From Pleodorina starrii (taxonomy: Eukaryota; Chlorophyta; Chlorophyceae; Chlamydomonadales; Volvocaceae): 64,000 bases of DNA. Shown piece after piece: positions 23,101 to 33,200 of this stretch. Within the stretch, counting starts at the first letter, position 1; each line of letters opens with the position of its first letter. Location of the stretch: NCBI GenBank assembly GCA_030267565.1, contig BRXU01000036.1:558001-622000 (forward strand), written 5' to 3'. A program made the translations under genes and the position numbers. Under the pieces are notes generated by a model. That model ran no database searches and was not told the origin of the DNA. It was given only the letters and a program-made list of their open reading frames with translations.

Positions 23101-26049
23101 ACCCACGGGTCAAGGTCTCCCTCCCTCCCTCCCTTTCCACCCTCCCGCCCTTCCCTTGCCTTCCCTTGCCTTCCCTTCCCTTTCCTCCCTCCCTCCCTCA
23201 CCGTCTTTATGAAGTAGGTGTGAGCTCCCCGGTTGGTGTGGTACAGCCCCACCAGCCGCAACACGTTGCCACCGGCCTGAGGGAGGGAGGTAAGGAGGGA
23301 CGGAGGGAAGGAAGGAAGGAAGGTAGGAAGGAGGGAAGGAAGGAAGGAGGGAAGGTGGGAAGGTGGGAAGGAGGGAGTGAAGGAAGGAGGGAAGGTGGGA
23401 AGGAATGAAGGAAGGAAGGTGGGAAGGAAGGAGGGAAGGAAGGAATGAAGGAATTATGGAGGGAAGGTGGGAAGGAAGGAAGCAAGCAAGCAAGGAAGCA
23501 GTTGTGGCAACAGCAGGGACTGTTGGCCTGTCGTACTCTGAGCCACGCTTCCACCCTCCCTTACACCCACCCACCCAACCCACACCCACCCACACCCACC
23601 CACCCACCCACCCACCCACCCCCACACACACGCACCCACCGACCTGCAGCGTGGCCTGCTCCGCCCCCAGCAGCCTATCCGTCGAGGGAGCCGCTCCCTG
23701 GGCCACCAGCGGGCAGCCGCCCTCCCCCTCCCCCGGATTGGCACTGTCGGTGTCGGTGACCTGCCCTCCGTCGTCCACCGCACACACAGACATGGAGCTG
23801 GTGAACAGAAAGGAGCCGCTGCCGTCCCACAGAGACAGAGCCGCCTTCACCTGCAGGCGGGGAAAATGGGGAAGGGGAAGGGGCGGGAAGAAGGGGAAGG
23901 GGAAGGGGAGAAGTGGGAGGGAGGGAGGCCGGGAGGTTTGGAAAGGACGGCGGCGGCTGCGGTTGGCGGTTTGTCGTTGGCGGTTGTCGTTGGCGGCGGA
24001 GCTGGGGTAGCTGGGGGCTTGTGGGTTAGTGACCGCGGCGGCTTCGGGAGGCGAGGCCCGGGGATGAGGACTTGAGGAGGAGGAGGAGGAGGAGGAGGAG
24101 GTGGTGCGGGGGGAGGTGGAGGTTGATCAGGGGCAGGTGACCAGCGGTTGACGGTTGACGGGTGGGTGGTTAGTGCAGGGCCACCAGCGCGGCGCCGGCA
24201 GCTGCCTCCTCTTCGCACCCCTCCGGCTCCTGTTGGGCCCCCCTCCCCTCCCCCCAAACCCATCACTGTTACCACGACGTTTGGTAGCTCTTGTCAGCTT
24301 CTTGTCATCTGACGTCCTTGGGCCCCCCTCCCCTCCCCCCAAACATCGTTTCCCTCTTCCCCTCTTCCCCACCCAAAAACGAAACATGCTTCACCATTCA
24401 TTCCCGCCCTCCCGCACCCTGCCGCTGTCCCTGGAGCGCTTCCTAGGGTTCCCTGGAGCGCTTCCTAGGGTTTCCTGGAGCGCTTCCTAGGGTTCCCTGG
24501 AGCGCTTCCTAGGGTTCCCTGGATAGTAAAATCGAACATCCTAGGGTTCCCTGGAGCAAGCTGGGGCCGCCCAGCGGCTCTCTCTCCGGCTTCCTAGCCT
24601 CCCAGCGGCTCTTCCTTCCTTCAAACCCCCAGCTTCCCTCAGCTCCTCCTCCCCCCTCAGCTCCTCCGGAGGTTCTGCGGCCGCGGCAGCTTGCTCAACA
24701 ACGTCCGCAGTGACTCATTTTTATATAAAGGAGCATAGCACTCCCTGACCCCCTCTGCTCCCTCCTTCCCCCTCAGCTCCTCCCCCCCTCAGCTCCTCCT
24801 CCCCCCTCAGCTCCTCCCTCCCCCTCCCCCCCTCCCCTTCCCCCTCCCCCTCCTCCCCCCCTCCCTCACATCCGCCACGTAGTCCTGGCTCCCCGAGGGC
24901 GGCGCAGCGAACACCACAAAGCTCCACTTGCGGCCGGCGGGCAGTGTGTCGCGTGTGGCGGGCGTAAGGCCCATCGCACGGAGCCTGTGCCGTACAGTGG
25001 TCGAGAAGGAGGGAGGGAGGGCAAGGGGGGGGGTGGCGGGTGGCGGGTGCGAGGGCGGGTTAAAGGGCGGGTAACGAGGGCGGATTTGCGGGAGAGAGAG
25101 GGAGCAGAACAGTCCGAACCAGGAGCTGGGGCCCCGCGGGGCACCCGGGGGGTCGGGGGGGGGGGGGGGGTTAACCACGTATAGGCCGGAGCCCGTGAAC
25201 GGTAAAAGTAACGAAAGACGGCCGTCTCGTCTGCAAAAGAACAGCGAGGTAAGCTTGCAAAACAGCAGAGGACGTTATATACAAACCGAGAGGGTGTAGC
25301 AAGTACGAGCTGAGCCGCCGGGGGTCAGGGAGGGGGGGGGCGGGGGCCCACACCAGGAGCTGGGGCACTGGCGCATTGGCGCAGGCCGCTGAGCCGCAGC
25401 GTTGTACGGCAGCCACAGCCACAGCCACAGCCAGCCCACGCGGGCATAAGGGCTGCCTCGCCGGAATGGACAAACGGCCCGCGCCACGACAGCTCCCCAG
25501 TCCCCACGGGTCGTGTGACCAGGCAGCAGCGACGCCATCAGAAGGACCATTCCATTGCCTCGCGCTGCGGTACAGTACAGAGGTGCCCTGCCGTACAGTC
25601 GCCGTACTGTACTGCTGTACTTGCCTGTCGTGGCTCTTGTCGCTGTTGGTGAGGCCCGTGGCGGTGGAGCCCGGCACCGACTCCAGCCAGTCCTTCGCCA
25701 GCACGCTGCCCAACACGCCCGGGCCCACGACCAAAAGGTCAAGGTTAGCGGGGCTGCCAGCGACCGGAGAGGATGCCGATGGCGACGATGCCGCGGGGCC
25801 GGCACCGGCCGACACGTCCCTCGCCGCGCTGACCGGAGAGCTCATAGCCCGATTCGAGGGATGGAGGAATGTCAGAGCAGCAGCGGCTGATGCTGCCGCA
25901 GCGGTCGCGCAGCGACGCGAGATGGCTGGCGATGAGCCGGTGATCGCAGCCGGCGGAAGGGCGCTGCAGGTGAAGGGCAGGTTACGAGATCGGCCTGTCA
26001 CTGAGGAGCGGCAGGCGCGCGATGTCGGGTCCAACGCCAGTCGCGGCAT
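20133..26049 (-). CDS. Plastid-type NAD(P)-binding atypical SDR / epimerase-like protein
   Basis: A Rossmann-fold protein of the NAD-dependent epimerase/dehydratase type found in plants and cyanobacteria; substrate unknown. Exons: 26049-25625, 24984-24870, 23850-23644, 23276-23202, 21930-21856, 21253-21164, 20576-20513, 20278-20133 (stop TGA), giving 398 residues with all phases consistent. Residues 1-100 are an Arg/Ser/Ala-rich transit-peptide-like leader. Residues 103-120 hold the nucleotide-binding GxGxxG as LLVVGPGVLGS. Then come VVFAAPPSGSQDY, GSFLFTSSMSV, LRLVGLYHTNRGAHTYFIK, LLHYEDAA, VLFGTDGVPVTFEDM, FTGSFPE, GKRVSNSASR and GWSPRYPSFADFM, in the order I recall for plant homologues. 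The classical YxxxK pair is not seen where expected (LLGAEQATL), hence 'atypical SDR'. Intron 1 uses GC-AG. A TATTAATATAG-like sequence lies about 55 bp above the ATG. Long introns are packed with minisatellites. Confidence 0.85.
21439..21524 (+). repeat. CACACACCCA repeat in an SDR intron
   Basis: About eight copies of ACACACCCAC lie in the intron between the exons at 21930-21856 and 21253-21164. Confidence 0.9.
21965..22033 (-). mobile_element. Family A short repeat, left part, in an SDR intron
   Basis: The reverse complement shows CAGTATTACTGGGTTCTGGG, TTCGCTAACGCCGTC and GCTGCGGTATCC. It lies between the exon acceptor at 21931 and the G-rich minisatellite. Confidence 0.55.
22034..22710 (+). 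repeat. G-rich 13-bp minisatellite in an SDR intron
   Basis: About 50 tandem copies of GGGTGGGGAGGAT and close variants (GGGTGGGGAGGGT and 12-bp GGGTGGGAGGAT) fill most of the intron between exons 23276-23202 and 21930-21856. The + strand has runs of three to four G in every unit. The gene is on the minus strand, so its transcript is C-rich. Long ORFs in five frames are products of the repeat. Confidence 0.95.
23280..23500 (+). repeat. GGAAG polypurine tract
   Basis: An irregular GGAA/GGAG run adjoining the acceptor of the SDR exon at 23276. In the transcript it is a long polypyrimidine tract leading to CAG. Confidence 0.9.
24429..24523 (+). repeat. 22-bp minisatellite in an SDR intron
   Basis: Four to five copies of a 22-bp unit with core CTGGAGCGCTTCCTAGGG, plus degenerate copies to about 24560. 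It lies between the exons at 24984-24870 and 23850-23644. Confidence 0.9.
24696..24745 (+). mobile_element. Family A short repeat, right part, in an SDR intron
   Basis: CAACAACGTCCGCAGTGACT followed by TATAAAGGAGCATAGCAC. It is antisense to the host gene, so its presence there is not a splicing signal of that gene. Confidence 0.6.
25171..25234 (-). mobile_element. Interspersed short repeat family B, copy in an SDR intron
   Basis: The reverse complement reads AGACGAGACGGCCG, then GTTACTTTTACCGTTCACGG, then CTCCGGCCTATACGTGG. It is nearly identical to 34983-35050, and shorter relatives lie at 19698-19731, 34937-34960 and 35051-35080. Probable non-autonomous mobile DNA. Confidence 0.6.
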
Positions 26050-29000
26050 CGTCCCTTGCCGACCGAGCCCGTTTGTGGATCTAAGGCGAAATTTAGGGCT
26101 ATATTAATAGAAATCGCTTAATCAAATTATGTTGCTTGCTTTGCAAGCTATTCCAATTGGCTGAATAGCAGGAAGCAGCGAAGCACTGTCACAACTGTAC
26201 GTGGATCTTGTCGCAGCGAATGCTGTTTGAGCACTGAAGGTGCTGCACACGCGTCTGCCCGAAAACGTCAAAAACAAACACCATAAACAACTTGCATCTG
26301 TTGCTGCCCATGCAACAGCTTCAATGTTGAAACCGTCTGTCTTCATGTCGCGACCGAGCCCGAAACCCTGCGCTCCGATCGCGCTGACCTCCCCGCCTGC
26401 GCACCGTTGGCATGAAACTATGCTGCCACCGTCTTCCGGAGGGATCCTTCTTGTCCGATCCGCGAGGCGTGGGGTTCGGCCTTTTGCAGGGTGTCTGAGG
26501 CGACGGCGGGAAACGCGCTGCTTGGGCGCCAGGTGGCATCACCTTGTTATAGAATTCCCAACCGCTCCTAAGTCCGCCCGCGCAGCCGCAGCTGCAGGTC
26601 GCGAAGAGTACCGGTACCTGCCATCCCCCTTCACCAAAACCACATACCATGCCGCTGATACCTGCGGATGGTTCCTCAGCTGCTGACCACAAGGGACCAC
26701 GTAATGGATAAAACACGTGCGCGTTGGCCGGGCCGGCTGGCTGTCCTGATGGATCGGTTTACAATGAATGAATGGATGGACCATGGACGGACGGACAGAG
26801 CCCCCAGGATCGATGGCCACTTGGTGCAACTCTGACACGAATCATCCTAAGCCGAAGCCCGAAGCCCGTGACGTGACGTGCACATGCACTCCTGCACATG
26901 TCGTGCACTCCTCCTTGCACAACCCGACAGCGCCAACCCCACCCCACCCCGAGGCAACGGTCCCGCGGAAGTTATCCGCCCATCCATCCATCCATCCATC
27001 CATCGAGTCAAACTCGCATCCTCCACTTCCCATCCCGCATCGTCAGTTCGTCACGCCAGCTTCTAGAGCTGCGCCAGCACTCCAGCAGTCAAAGCACCAG
27101 CAGTCTATTGAACCGCCTCTCGACGACGACGGCGACAACGCGGAAGACCGAACAACAGACGAACGGACAACACAAGATCGCGGGCGGTAAGCTGACACCC
27201 CATTACACGATTTACGACGCGGTACTTTCAAGCGCCAACCGCACTACCATCACCATTACCACCACCACCACCACCCGCAACCCACATGCGCTGTACGGCA
27301 TGTACGACAATGCACACCGTCATGCAGAGCATGAGAAAGCCCGCCAATGCCCCGCAAGAACCCAAACAATAAACACCGAATTCACCGATACGTCTCTTCA
27401 ATACTGGAACCTCTAGAATACACCTGGACTGGGCGGCGGCGGCGGGAGCCTCCGGGCGACCCATTCACATCAGCCGCAGAGCGCGCACACAACCCGTGCG
27501 CGCAACAGCCGCGATCGCACCCCCTCCCCTCCAGCCTCCACCCTTCTGAAGGTAGGTGGTTGGTGAGGTAGGAGGTTGGTCCGCGGCGCCGCGCACAGCG
27601 TGTTACCTAGTGTGTTTGGCGCAGCAGCATCACAGCGGGTCGAAACAAGGCCTGAGAACCCACAATCCGACACTCTCGCCTCCGGCGCACGCCGTGCGCG
27701 CCGAGCGCACGCACACCACCGCGCTGCCTGCCGCCGTCACCGCCGCAGCCACCCGCCATGCCACTCCACCAGCCCTGGTCATCCGTGGGGCAGTGGTGCT
27801 CGGCATGGCGGTATGGCCGCGGCGGCGGCCGCGGCGGCAGCAGCAACAGCAGTAGCAGCGCGCCTCTCGCGCGCGAGACGAATACGCCTAGGGCTGCGGA
27901 TGCGTTCCTCGACCTTCCGACCCGCGGGTCTCCCGGCTCCTTCCCGTACACAGAGCCTCTCTCTCCCCCAAAATTCCAACGCACGTGAAGCGCCGACGCG
28001 GCAGCAGGCATACCGAAACACGGCCCTTGCCTCCCTCCCTCCCTTTCTCCTCCGACCTTCGCTGCTGAACCCGTCCAACCGCTCCGAGACCCGCGACTCG
28101 GCTCGGCTCCGAAACCATGCGGATCCCAGAGGGCACAGCCGGGAAATCAGCGGAAGCTGGACGGAGGGCAACCCAGGGAGAGAACCCAAGGGTCCAAGCC
28201 GCTATGCAATCGGGACAACCCTTCGCGCGGCCCCCGAGAGCGCGTAACCGCGCCCTTGGCGGCCGGCAGGGAGGCCCTGTCCACATCCCGATCCATGGCT
28301 GCTGCTCGCCACGTCAACGTCTCCCGCCCGCCAAAACCACCAGTCCACCTCAGGCCCTCTCCTTTGCCCCATCCCACCATCGCCTCCTACGCCATCCCCA
28401 CACCACATCAATGTGGGGGGTGTTTGTCTGAACGTGGTGACGTCGATTGGATGGGGCACTGAGAGGGCCTGCTTTAACCTCAGCTGCTACAACCAGCCGG
28501 CGGGCCTGCAGTCAGCGAAAGGGAGACGCGGGCGATGGTGCGCGGAAGACAGGCGGGCGGGTGGGCAGGATGACGGGGGGGCGGTGGGTGATGAGCTCGT
28601 AGCCCTCCCCACTGACTGCTGGTAGCCCCCCCCCCTAACCGGGTTCCCGCTGCGTGGCTACCAGAGCAGTCTAAGCTCCACGCTCTTCAAAGCAACGCAT
28701 CGGATGCGACGGATGAGGCCGGGAGCGTTAAGGTTGGACTCATAGTCCCGAGGGCAGGGAGAGGCCAGCTGGGCAAAACGGGACACCTGTCCCTCGAAGA
28801 CGTCCGCCACGACTCAGACGGGAATCGCGGTTCCCAATAGCACATAGCATGCGCTCTAAAGGCACTAGTTCTTCGGCGTGTGCCCACAGACCAAGCGGCG
28901 CAGCGCACCTCCTTGCTTGGCCTCGCCACCGATGTTCTCGACGCCCACGATGCGCGGCCCAACCCCGGGCCTCCGCCCCGGATATGTCGGCCTCCGTAAA

Positions 29001-29480
29001 CCTTGGTTACGCGCGTTCTTCACAGCTTGTGGATTGAACAGGGTCGTGAAACTGCCGGAAACAACGGACAGGGAGAGGCCGTCGGAACCATGCGCTTACT
29101 AGGCAAGGTACACATGGAAGAAAATGGCAAGCGTGTAAGCAGCAGGTTCTTTAAGACTTACAAGAAGGCAATCGCGGCCCAAAAAGCCCTGAAAAAGTCG
29201 ACGATGGCGCTCACGCTCCATGGCGACCTTTGCGCAGCCACCTTCCCTGCAGACAATTATGCAGCGTATTGAAGTGACACACAGCTGAGAAGCTCAATCG
29301 CCATAGCAGTTGCCACGCACCGCTGCGCGTAATGTAGGGCATTTCAGCCCTGGCCCCTCAGGGCCGACCGAGTTAAGACGACCAGCACAAGAAAGTAATT
29401 AAGTTGCCCTGCTGAACTAGGCAACGTTCTGTCGTCTGCGACGGGCGGTCGACACAGAGCTGGACACAGAGTGCTGTTTA
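26050..29480. other. Intergenic sequence, mixed composition
   Basis: The 5' flank of the SDR gene, then sequence with a CATC run (26985-27006), an ACC/ACT run near 27250-27280 and a GGCGGC/CAG run near 27815-27856. ORFs at 26240-26690, 26900-27420, 27560-28290 and 28690-29270 overlap on both strands. The last (29003-29272, + strand, Lys-rich C-terminus) could belong to the retroelement remnant that follows. Nothing else is recognisable. Confidence 0.45.
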
Positions 29481-30033
29481 TTGACGGTACGTTGTGTGTT
29501 TCCAGACCAACTGAACCAGAAGTTTCAGGCGCTGGCTAACGCAGCTACAGCAAGCATCAATGTTAAACCGATACCACTTGTAGCGTTGGGACGACGGACA
29601 AGTCGCGACTGCTGCCGTACATATTGCGCAGGGCATGGCGACGGATCAGAGAATGGCGGTTAATAGCGAGAGTAATCGAGCCAGGGAGTTGCGTGTGTGC
29701 AAGGCGTGTCGCATTAATGGTGCCGTCGAGGACGAGAAGCACTTCCTGTTGGAGTGTTCTGCTCTCGTGTCAGCGCGGCAGAAGCTTTGGGACCTGGGTG
29801 TACCGGAGGGAGCGAGTGTTTGCGACGTCATGCAAATAGACGATCAGCGCGGTCTTGCAAAGGTTGTTTATGACATGTTTTGCTTTCGGCGCGAGCGCAT
29901 CGCCGTGTGGAGTCGATGGAGACTCCTTCTCAGGTCATGTTGTGCTTTTGTGACGTATCTGTCTTATGTTGTCTTTATGCCCTTTCTGCTACGGTTGATT
30001 TTTCCTTACTTTTTGTTCCTTTTGCTTGACTGA
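29481..30033 (+). mobile_element. 3' remnant of a non-LTR (LINE-type) retrotransposon ORF2
   Basis: The ORF at 29635-30033 (132 residues) carries a CCHC cluster typical of the region after the reverse transcriptase in non-LTR retrotransposons: RVCKAC, then VEDEKHFLLEC (C-x2-C, H-x4-C), then R and LW. The end is hydrophobic (FLLRLIFPYFLFLLLD). No reverse transcriptase or endonuclease domain is found upstream, so this is a 5'-truncated and probably dead copy. Its base composition is more AT-rich than the surrounding genes. Upstream coding pieces (29481-29663) are in other frames. A short hairpin with GGTTCATGAGCC and GTTTGAACC follows near 30038-30067 and may be part of the 3' tail. Confidence 0.65.
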
Positions 30034-30263
30034 GGCGGTTCATGAGCCTTCGGGTTCGTTTGAACCGTACGAGCTCACTGAAGATCAGAGAAACTGTCGT
30101 TAGCCATCGCCTTCAGTCGCATTCTGCTCTCCACGCTTCACGCACTTCTTCTGGCGATAGGGCCAAGCCGGAGCGTTGACCCTATCTGCCAATCTCTCCA
30201 ACCGTAGCCTCAGAACCACCCGTTCCTCACTCATTCCGCAACTGTTAACCAGCCAGGTCTTCC

Positions 30264-33200
30264 ATGCTGACTACACAACGGCCGCACCGCGCGCAGAGCT
30301 GGGCTGCCGAGCCAGTATGCTCTGCTCGGCCCCTGGGATGGCGATGCCCACCGCAGCGCCTAGCATCAGTTCGCGCCGGCCCCCTTGACTCCGCCCCCGG
30401 CTCCGAAACATCCTCCCCAAACACCACCACCACCACCACCACCACCACCACGGAACCCTCCGCCGCCTCGGCTGGCTCGGGGCCCTCCAAGGACGCCATC
30501 CTCGCGCGCATCGCCCGCGCCAAGCGGTACAAGGAGCCCTCCTCCTCCGCCTCCCCCAACGCAGCCGGGACCCCAGGCGAGCAGGCAACCCCCCCTGGAT
30601 CACTGCCGCCGTCGCCGGGCGAAGCCGCTGCCCCGGCGGCGGCGGCGCCGCGCGCCGCCGCCCTCCCTCGGATAGCACCCACCAAGATCGACTGGGGCGC
30701 CGTGGTGGGCTTCCTGGACGCGCCCGTCACCACAGAGCGCTCCGGCGGCGGCGCGCCGGCGTCGTACGGCGGTACGGCACCGACGCCGTCGCCCGCCGAC
30801 GCGGCGGCGGAGGCGGCCGCGGCGGCGGAGCGGCAGCGGCGCTTCATGGCGTCACCCGAGGGCAAGGACTACATGGAAATGCTGCTCAACAGCCCGCGCC
30901 GCGACGGCACCGGCAGCGCCACGCGCGCCGCCGACGTACTGGCGGGAGTGCTGGCGGAGGTGTCGTACGACAGCCCTGACGGCAGCGGCGCCATCAACCC
31001 GGAGCTGCGCATGGAGGAGTTTACGGCGGAGAAGGAGGCTCGGCTGCGGGCGCTCGGCGGGGAGGTTATTACGGCAGATCCGTCGTACAACCCCGGCGGC
31101 AACGTTGCCGTACGGGTCAGCATGGGCGAGGGCGCGGGCCAGATGGCGGGGCCCGAGGCGGCGGCGGAGGCGGAGGCGAGGAGGGCTGAGGCGGAGGCGG
31201 CACGGCGGGCGGAGGAGGAAGCGGCGGCGGCGGCGGCGGCGGCAGCGGCGGAAGCGGCTGCCAGGGCGGAAGAGGAGGCGCGTGCCGCCGCCGCCGCCGG
31301 CGGCGAGGGCTCGGCGGCAGTTGGGGAAGAGGCAGCGGCGGCGGGGACGGCGGATGGGGAGGTGTACAAACCCAAGGTACGACACAAGCACGCGGCACGC
31401 CGTACTTTGGCATGTTGCTGACTGCGGTGGTCGTACTGACGCCGGCTTCGTTACCGCGGCAGCAGCAGCAGCAGCAGCAGCTGTAGCAGCAGCTGTAGCA
31501 GCTCTAGTCTCCCCCGTGTGTAACGCCCCTTGTCGTACGTCCTGCAGCGGAAGCGCACGTCACAGTAATGATGAGGGTACCGGTACCATCGTCCAAAAGT
31601 GAAAACCCATCCCACCTGTGCCTTACTCCTCCCCTGCCCCCCCTCCCCCTTATATAATGGAGCATATCACTCCCAGCCCTCCCCCTCCCCCTCCCCTTGC
31701 CTCCTGTTCCCCGGGGGCCCGCGCAGGTGTCTACGTGGGGAATGTTCCCGCGGCCCAAGGACATATCGGAGGCGTACGGCGGCGGCCGCAACCTCAAACC
31801 CGGTCAGGTGCGTGAGGGAGGGAGGGAGGGAGGGAGGGAGGGAGGGAGGGAGGGAGGGAGGGAGGGAGGGAGGGAGGGAGGGAGGGAGGGAGGGAGGGAG
31901 GGAGGGAGGGAGTGGGGTTGCGGCAGCCTTTCCTTCCTGTCAAGTTGCCAACCCTTGCTTGCCCCTGGCCCTTGCCCCTTACCTCTACCCCTTACCCCTA
32001 CCCTTGGTTACTTGTACGAGCTAACCAACGGGGTTGAGGGGTGGAGAGCTAACCAACGGGGGCCAAACCTGGAGAGGCACGCTGAGTCGCTGACCCGGCG
32101 CCAGCAGCAGCGAAAGTCCAGGGAGGAATGCACAGCGCGACTCCAGCCCCTAACCCAGCCGGTAACCCGTTGGCCTACGCCGCCTGCATTCCTTCGCTGC
32201 GGGCTCCTCTGTTATACCCTTGCCCTCGCCCCTTGCCCTGCCCACTCCTTCCCTCCTTTTCCCTCGCCCTGACCCTCCCTGACCCTCCCTGACCCTCCCT
32301 GACCCTCCCTTATATATTCTGCCTTCTCCCCCATTCGCTTTCGCCGCCCTCGCCCCTACCCTACCATACCCCCACCCACACCCATACCCCACCCCACCCC
32401 CAACCCGCCCACTCATCTCCCCCCCAAAGGCTCTCGAGACCCCCCAGCAGCGGGCTGAGCGGGAGCGCTCCTACGCGGCTGCCCTGGCCGCCTACAAGAC
32501 GAGGGCGGGGCTGGAGGTGGATCCGGAGGAGGAGGAGCGGGCGGCAGGGGTGAGGGGGGGAGGGGGAGGGGGGGAGGGGGGGGGGGGGGAGGGGGGTGGG
32601 GGTGGGGGGGGAGGGGTGGGGGGGAGGTGAGGGGAGGAAGGGGGAGAGGGGGTGGTGGGGGGTGAGGGAGGGGTGGGGTGGGGTGGGGGGATGAGGGGTT
32701 CGGGGAGGAAGGCAGGCAAGGAGGGAGGGGGACGGGAGCGAGGATGATTTAGGAAGGACACCCCGAATGTGAGGCGAGGTGAGGTGAGGTGAGGTGAGGT
32801 GAGGTGAGGCGAGGTGAGGTGAGGTGAGGTGAGGTGAGGTGAGGTGAGGTGAGGTGAGGTGAGGTGCTGCTTGGCCACCTTTGTCTTGACTTCCGCCTTG
32901 TCCCTTCATTCGGCGAATCAGCCGTCCTCTTGTTGACGGTGCTTTGATGATGATACGCCTATGCTCGTCCGTGCTCGTCCATGCCCGGGCATGACCTTCC
33001 GTTTGCCGTACGGTATCGTTGTACAGTTGTACGAGGAGGGCATGGTGCTGTTCAACGCCGGGCAGTTGAAGCCCGCGTACGACAAGTTTGAGAAAGTGCT
33101 GGCGGTGGTGCCGGTCAAGACCAAGGTGAGGCGTGCTGCCGTGTCATATTTGCCGTACTGTGTACGTAAAAGGAGTACGACGGATTACCGTATACAATAG

